Assembly (NCBI GenBank): GCA_033720735.1
Contig: JAWWBX010000164.1
Coordinates: 1-9,492 of the forward strand
Source: B8-G4 sp033720735
Lineage (GTDB): Bacteria; Bacteroidota; Bacteroidia; Chitinophagales; Saprospiraceae
DNA: 9,492 bases
Direction of reading: 5' to 3'
The notes under the pieces were generated by a model, which did no database searches, was not told where the DNA came from, and saw only the letters and a program-made list of their open reading frames with translations. Each line of letters opens with the position of its first letter. The stretch's first letter is position 1. The position numbers were made by a program, and so were the translations under genes. Shown in pieces: positions 7,011 to 9,492 of this stretch.

Positions 7011-7047
7011 GACTCCACTTCGCTCCGCGTACCGGGCACGCACATGA
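7011..7047 (-). repeat. 37-bp dispersed repeat, copy B (after the SET gene)
   Basis: This is the inverted partner of 4787-4823, with 35 of 37 positions identical. It starts three bases after the SET stop codon, in the sense direction of that gene. The two copies therefore share both orientation and position relative to the gene they follow. Confidence 0.85.
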
Positions 7048-7050
7048 AAA

Positions 7051-7434
7051 CTACTTCGGATCAAACCACAACTCCCGCTTTTCCGCCCCGGCCTGGTAAT
7101 CAATCGTGATCTCATGGCCGGCAGGGATGTTGCTCTGTGCAATGAACACGATGGCATCAGCACCATAGTCAGGAATGAAGTCCGCATTCGGGGTTTCCGA
7201 GTGATTGTACAAGGAACCAAATCCCAGGGTAATCGCGGGTTTGCCACTGGCCCAAATAAAATAGTATTCAAACAAACGGGAGGTTTGCAGCCAGGTGGCG
7301 TCACCCTTGTCAAGGACTACGACCGGGCAGATCTCAATCACATCACCATCGTGCAGATCGGACGCACAGAACACGCCCCGCCCATGGATTTCGCTGGGCG
7401 CGAAGTATAATCCGGGAACATGTTGCAATGCCAT
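7051..7434 (-). CDS. Compact SET-domain protein (probable protein-lysine methyltransferase)
   Basis: SET proteins transfer a methyl group from S-adenosylmethionine to a lysine side chain. In the 127-residue product the SET landmarks are in order: GRGVF (18-22) for cofactor binding, the pseudoknot signature YNHSETPN (76-83), and GHEITIDY (106-113) with the C-terminal catalytic-type Tyr (Y113). It is little more than the SET fold itself, with no pre-SET or Cys-rich post-SET part, as in many small bacterial members; the target protein is unknown. The frame is open to 7545, but those upstream codons overlap the STAS-cNMP gene and look unlike the family. ATG 7434 puts MALQHVPGLYFAPSEIHGRG at the N-terminus, as expected. 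The 38-bp gap after the STAS-cNMP gene suggests cotranscription. Confidence 0.85.
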   Translation of the reverse strand: MALQHVPGLYFAPSEIHGRGVFCASDLHDGDVIEICPVVVLDKGDATWLQTSRLFEYYFIWASGKPAITLGFGSLYNHSETPNADFIPDYGADAIVFIAQSNIPAGHEITIDYQAGAEKRELWFDPK

Positions 7435-7472
7435 TGGATCGTGACATTCTTTTTGACCGCGGGTGCCCGTGT

Positions 7473-8393
7473 CTAGTCTCCTTGTTCCTCCAACTGTGAA
7501 ATGAGTCCATCGGCATCGCGCAGCCGGTTGACCAGGATATGGCACAGAACGATGTAAAAGCGCATGGCGATCTTGGGATGCGCCTGTTTCAATTCATTAA
7601 ACTTCCAGGTGGTCAGGCAGTAACAAACAATATCGGTCGTCGCCACCACCGACGCCGATCTCGGCTGCTCGTCGAGCAGGGCCATTTCCCCAAACACCGT
7701 GCCGTACGCCGTCGTATAGATCCGCTTTTGACGATCCGTGTCCGGCAGGTCGATAAGGATATCGGCCTTCCCACTGGCCAGAAAGTACATCGCATCTCCG
7801 GGTGAACCGGCACTGAATACAATGCGACCTTGCGGATAGGTGCGCTCTTCAAAAAAATCGCGCATGGTGCGCCGCTCTTCGTCGGTAAAGCCCAGTGAGC
7901 CGAACAACTCGTCATAGTCCATGGTATACTGGGCCGTGAAGTCCTGGTTGAGTTGCTGCAAGAGCAGATCTTCAAAGCTCTGCAGCGCCGTTTCAGCATC
8001 TGCGAAAAAATGCCCTGGATCTGTGCTTTCCGTTAGTTCTGCCTCTTCAGCCGCCGGCCAGAACCTGGACGCAGGGTCGAGGTGACTGAAGCCTACGACA
8101 CAACCCTGCTCATTGAGCTGCATACAGATCTCTCCCAGTAGCGTACACGTCTCGGCATCGACCTGGTTGACGCGTCGCAGGTCCAGGATGACAAAACGCA
8201 CTCCACTCTGAACCACCTTGTCCAATTCTTCTGCCAGAGCATCGCTGGTCCCAAACAGCGGCGCATTGCGCAGCGTGACGACTGCAATCTCACGACCGTG
8301 GTCCCGGAGGAGAGCGTTCAGCGCGTCGTGACGCACCTTGCGCGAGTGGTAGGTCGAGCCGTAAAGGACTTCGTGCACGACCAGTCGCTTCAT
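7473..8393 (-). CDS. Free-standing STAS plus cyclic-nucleotide-binding protein (SulP-tail-like)
   Basis: The 306-residue soluble protein has an N-terminal linker (1-35), a STAS domain (about 36-145) and a cyclic-nucleotide-binding domain (about 160-290). In the STAS part, LFGTSDALAEELD and FVILDLRRVNQVDA are recognisable, but the serine phosphorylated in anti-sigma antagonists is not kept (VDAETC). The nucleotide pocket looks intact: FGEMALLDEQPRSASV (234-249) keeps the Glu (E236) that binds ribose and the Arg (R245) that binds phosphate. No DNA-binding domain follows, so this is not a CRP-type regulator. The linker (GSTYHSRKVR and LLRDHGREI) and the domain order match the cytoplasmic tail of SulP/SLC26 anion permeases, yet no membrane segment precedes it and an in-frame stop lies just upstream of the ATG. 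It may regulate a partner in trans. A glutaminase-type STAS-cNMP tail is a less likely origin. Confidence 0.85.
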   Translation of the reverse strand: MKRLVVHEVLYGSTYHSRKVRHDALNALLRDHGREIAVVTLRNAPLFGTSDALAEELDKVVQSGVRFVILDLRRVNQVDAETCTLLGEICMQLNEQGCVVGFSHLDPASRFWPAAEEAELTESTDPGHFFADAETALQSFEDLLLQQLNQDFTAQYTMDYDELFGSLGFTDEERRTMRDFFEERTYPQGRIVFSAGSPGDAMYFLASGKADILIDLPDTDRQKRIYTTAYGTVFGEMALLDEQPRSASVVATTDIVCYCLTTWKFNELKQAHPKIAMRFYIVLCHILVNRLRDADGLISQLEEQGD

Positions 8394-8482
8394 GGCCGGC
8401 AGAGGTTATCCCGGTTATTTACGGGGTATTCAGCGGACAGGAACCTATGCCGTTTGGCGCGATATGGTGCGAGTTCCTCCAT
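8390..8482 (-). CDS. Possible 30-codon upstream ORF coupled to the STAS-cNMP gene
   Basis: An ATG at 8482 opens a 30-residue basic peptide (MEELAPYRAKRHRFL at its start). Its stop codon overlaps the start of the STAS-cNMP gene as ATGA, the usual arrangement for translational coupling. The next gene has no Shine-Dalgarno of its own. The palindrome CCTGTACAGG (8487-8496) lies just upstream. There is no similarity evidence, and a 30-codon frame can easily arise by chance. Confidence 0.2.
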   Translation of the reverse strand: MEELAPYRAKRHRFLSAEYPVNNRDNLCRP

Positions 8483-8548
8483 CAAACCTGTACAGGGAAT
8501 AAGATAGAAATATTTCGAGGTATGAATTTCCAGTGAGTATTGACAAAA

Positions 8549-9492
8549 TCAGTCCCTCGCCTCCACGATCAGCCGTTCGTGATCGGTGTTGAGTGCGGCA
8601 AGCTTGTCACTGACCACGGTCTTCTCTTGCTTGAGACGGTTGAGGGCGTGCTGCACCTGCCGCCTGGTGTGGATTACGTTGTCGAGGGCTTTCTTGATCT
8701 TCTGCTGGATGACCCAATCTGAGATCAAATTGTCAAAGAAGATATCGGTAAACCGGTCAAACTCGGCCATTTCGACAGACACGTCAATGCGGGCATTCTG
8801 AAACACATCCTGCAGCTCGGTGCGGAAACGCAACAGCGTGTGTTGCACCCGGTGGGCCAGGTCGCGGGCCCGGTCGACTGACCGGTGTTTAAGGTAACCC
8901 CGGGACCGGCCGCCGTACATGTCCCACTGCCCCCAGTCGCGCGCCTTGCGCAATTGCTTCTCCATGGCACGCACCAGCGCCAATGCCTGGCGACCTGCTT
9001 CGTCTGCCTCGTCGATGTCCTTGAGCCGGATGCGGCATTGGTCCATCTGCTCACTCAGGCTCACCAGGCGTTTGCCCACCACAGGGTTGGTCTCAAGAAG
9101 TTCCTTTTCGCGGAGCCTCACCAGCTCCTGGTACCGGCGTTTGATCTCGTCCTTTCCAGTGAGTTTCTTGACCAGCACATCGATCTCAAATTCGATAAGC
9201 TCGATCGATTTGCCCAGCTCGTTGAACTTCAGGGCAACCTGCAGGTATTCCTGCCGCTCCTTTTCCAGTTGTTGCTCCCGGTCACCCAGTACATCAAGAA
9301 ACATCGCCTTGATCCCGCCCTTTTCGAGCTTGATCACGTCCTGTTCTTCTTTTTTCAGGCGCTTTTCGAGGGACCGCAAATGGCGGGATTCGGTGATCAG
9401 GCGATCATTCAACTCAGCCAGGTGCTCCTGCACTTTCTGCAGTTGACGATACGCGAGCAAGGCATCCTGAAGTTGATGGTGGAGATCAGACA
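8549..9492 (-). CDS. Long coiled-coil protein of unknown function (5' end outside the window)
   Basis: The frame is open to the window edge: codons upstream of the TTG at 9460 read SDLHHQLQDA, so the gene starts further right and 313 residues are visible. The first 170 or so are charged, heptad-like coiled coil rich in Lys, Glu, Gln and Leu, interrupted at 57-70 by KGGIKAMFLDVLGD. A short Trp/Gly-rich segment follows (DWGQWDMYGGRSRGYLKHRS, about 185-204), then a helical segment, a section rich in acidic and aromatic residues (MAEFDRFTDIFFDNLISDW), and a second coiled coil to the end. KAMFLDVLGDREQQLEKERQEYL and the Trp-Gly-Gly-Lys-His segment seem familiar from uncharacterised bacterial coiled-coil proteins, but I can name no family. 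No enzyme motif or membrane span is visible. It lies 155 bp upstream of the STAS-cNMP gene on the same strand. Confidence 0.75.
   Translation of the reverse strand, partial: SDLHHQLQDALLAYRQLQKVQEHLAELNDRLITESRHLRSLEKRLKKEEQDVIKLEKGGIKAMFLDVLGDREQQLEKERQEYLQVALKFNELGKSIELIEFEIDVLVKKLTGKDEIKRRYQELVRLREKELLETNPVVGKRLVSLSEQMDQCRIRLKDIDEADEAGRQALALVRAMEKQLRKARDWGQWDMYGGRSRGYLKHRSVDRARDLAHRVQHTLLRFRTELQDVFQNARIDVSVEMAEFDRFTDIFFDNLISDWVIQQKIKKALDNVIHTRRQVQHALNRLKQEKTVVSDKLAALNTDHERLIVEARD

Larger units (their letters stand above)
6797..7050. other. Spacer between the SET gene and the ABC gene
   Basis: No gene is supported. Read on the minus strand it holds the 37-bp repeat (7047-7011), then the 7-bp-stem hairpin (6935-6918), and finally the pyrimidine-rich repeat before the ABC start. 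No clear promoter box was found for the ABC gene. Confidence 0.6.

Noticed and set aside
4787..7047. Insertion sequence with terminal inverted repeats
   Set aside because: No transposase lies between the copies, no target duplication is seen, and the copies fit better as separate elements placed after stop codons.
7435..7545. Earlier start for the SET gene at 7545
   Set aside because: The extra 37 codons overlap the end of the STAS-cNMP gene and cross the 38-bp gap with a sequence unlike SET N-termini.
8402..8446. Structured leader before the STAS-cNMP gene (AGGTT with AACCT enclosing a small CCCG/CGGG pairing)
   Set aside because: The stems are 4-5 bp, mismatched and not followed by any regulatory signature; too weak to call a riboswitch or attenuator.

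Overview
The window looks like chromosomal DNA from a Bacteroidota-type (FCB group) bacterium, possibly a higher-GC lineage such as Saprospiria or a relative. This is inferred from three things. The single-chain glycyl-tRNA synthetase and RF3 read like the Bacteroidota versions. None of the six visible start codons has a convincing Shine-Dalgarno sequence. TAnnTTTG words, the Bacteroidota -7 promoter motif, occur near two starts. No plasmid, phage or transposase gene is visible.

Layout. Positions 1-85 may hold the Arg-rich tail of a membrane protein. Positions 86-481 are a two-level repeat: runs of an AATCC-type octamer set into a unit of about 125-131 bp, ending about 20 bp before prfC. prfC (RF3, +) is followed by an AT-rich spacer and then a convergent dimethylargininase gene (ddaH, -). 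ddaH diverges from glyQS (+), which starts most plausibly at 3233. A repeat-rich spacer (4772-4960) separates glyQS from a convergent full-length ABC exporter half-transporter (-). The right third is a minus-strand cluster, read right to left: a long coiled-coil protein running off the window edge, a free-standing STAS plus cyclic-nucleotide-binding protein, a compact SET-domain methyltransferase 38 bp after it, and then the ABC gene after a further 254 bp.

How the genes relate. prfC and glyQS are translation housekeeping genes; ddaH is a small catabolic enzyme that clears methylated arginine. The exporter's substrate cannot be read from the sequence. The most interesting part is 7051-8393. 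The STAS-cNMP protein looks like the cytoplasmic tail of a SulP/SLC26 anion permease without its membrane domain, and it is closely followed by the SET-domain gene. A link between nucleotide sensing and lysine methylation is only an inference from gene order.

Repeats. Besides the octamer array, a 37-bp sequence with two mismatches lies just after the stop codons of both glyQS and the SET gene, in sense orientation each time, and so flanks the ABC gene as an inverted pair. A further AATCC patch lies next to the ABC stop, and a 10-bp pyrimidine repeat forms the ABC leader.
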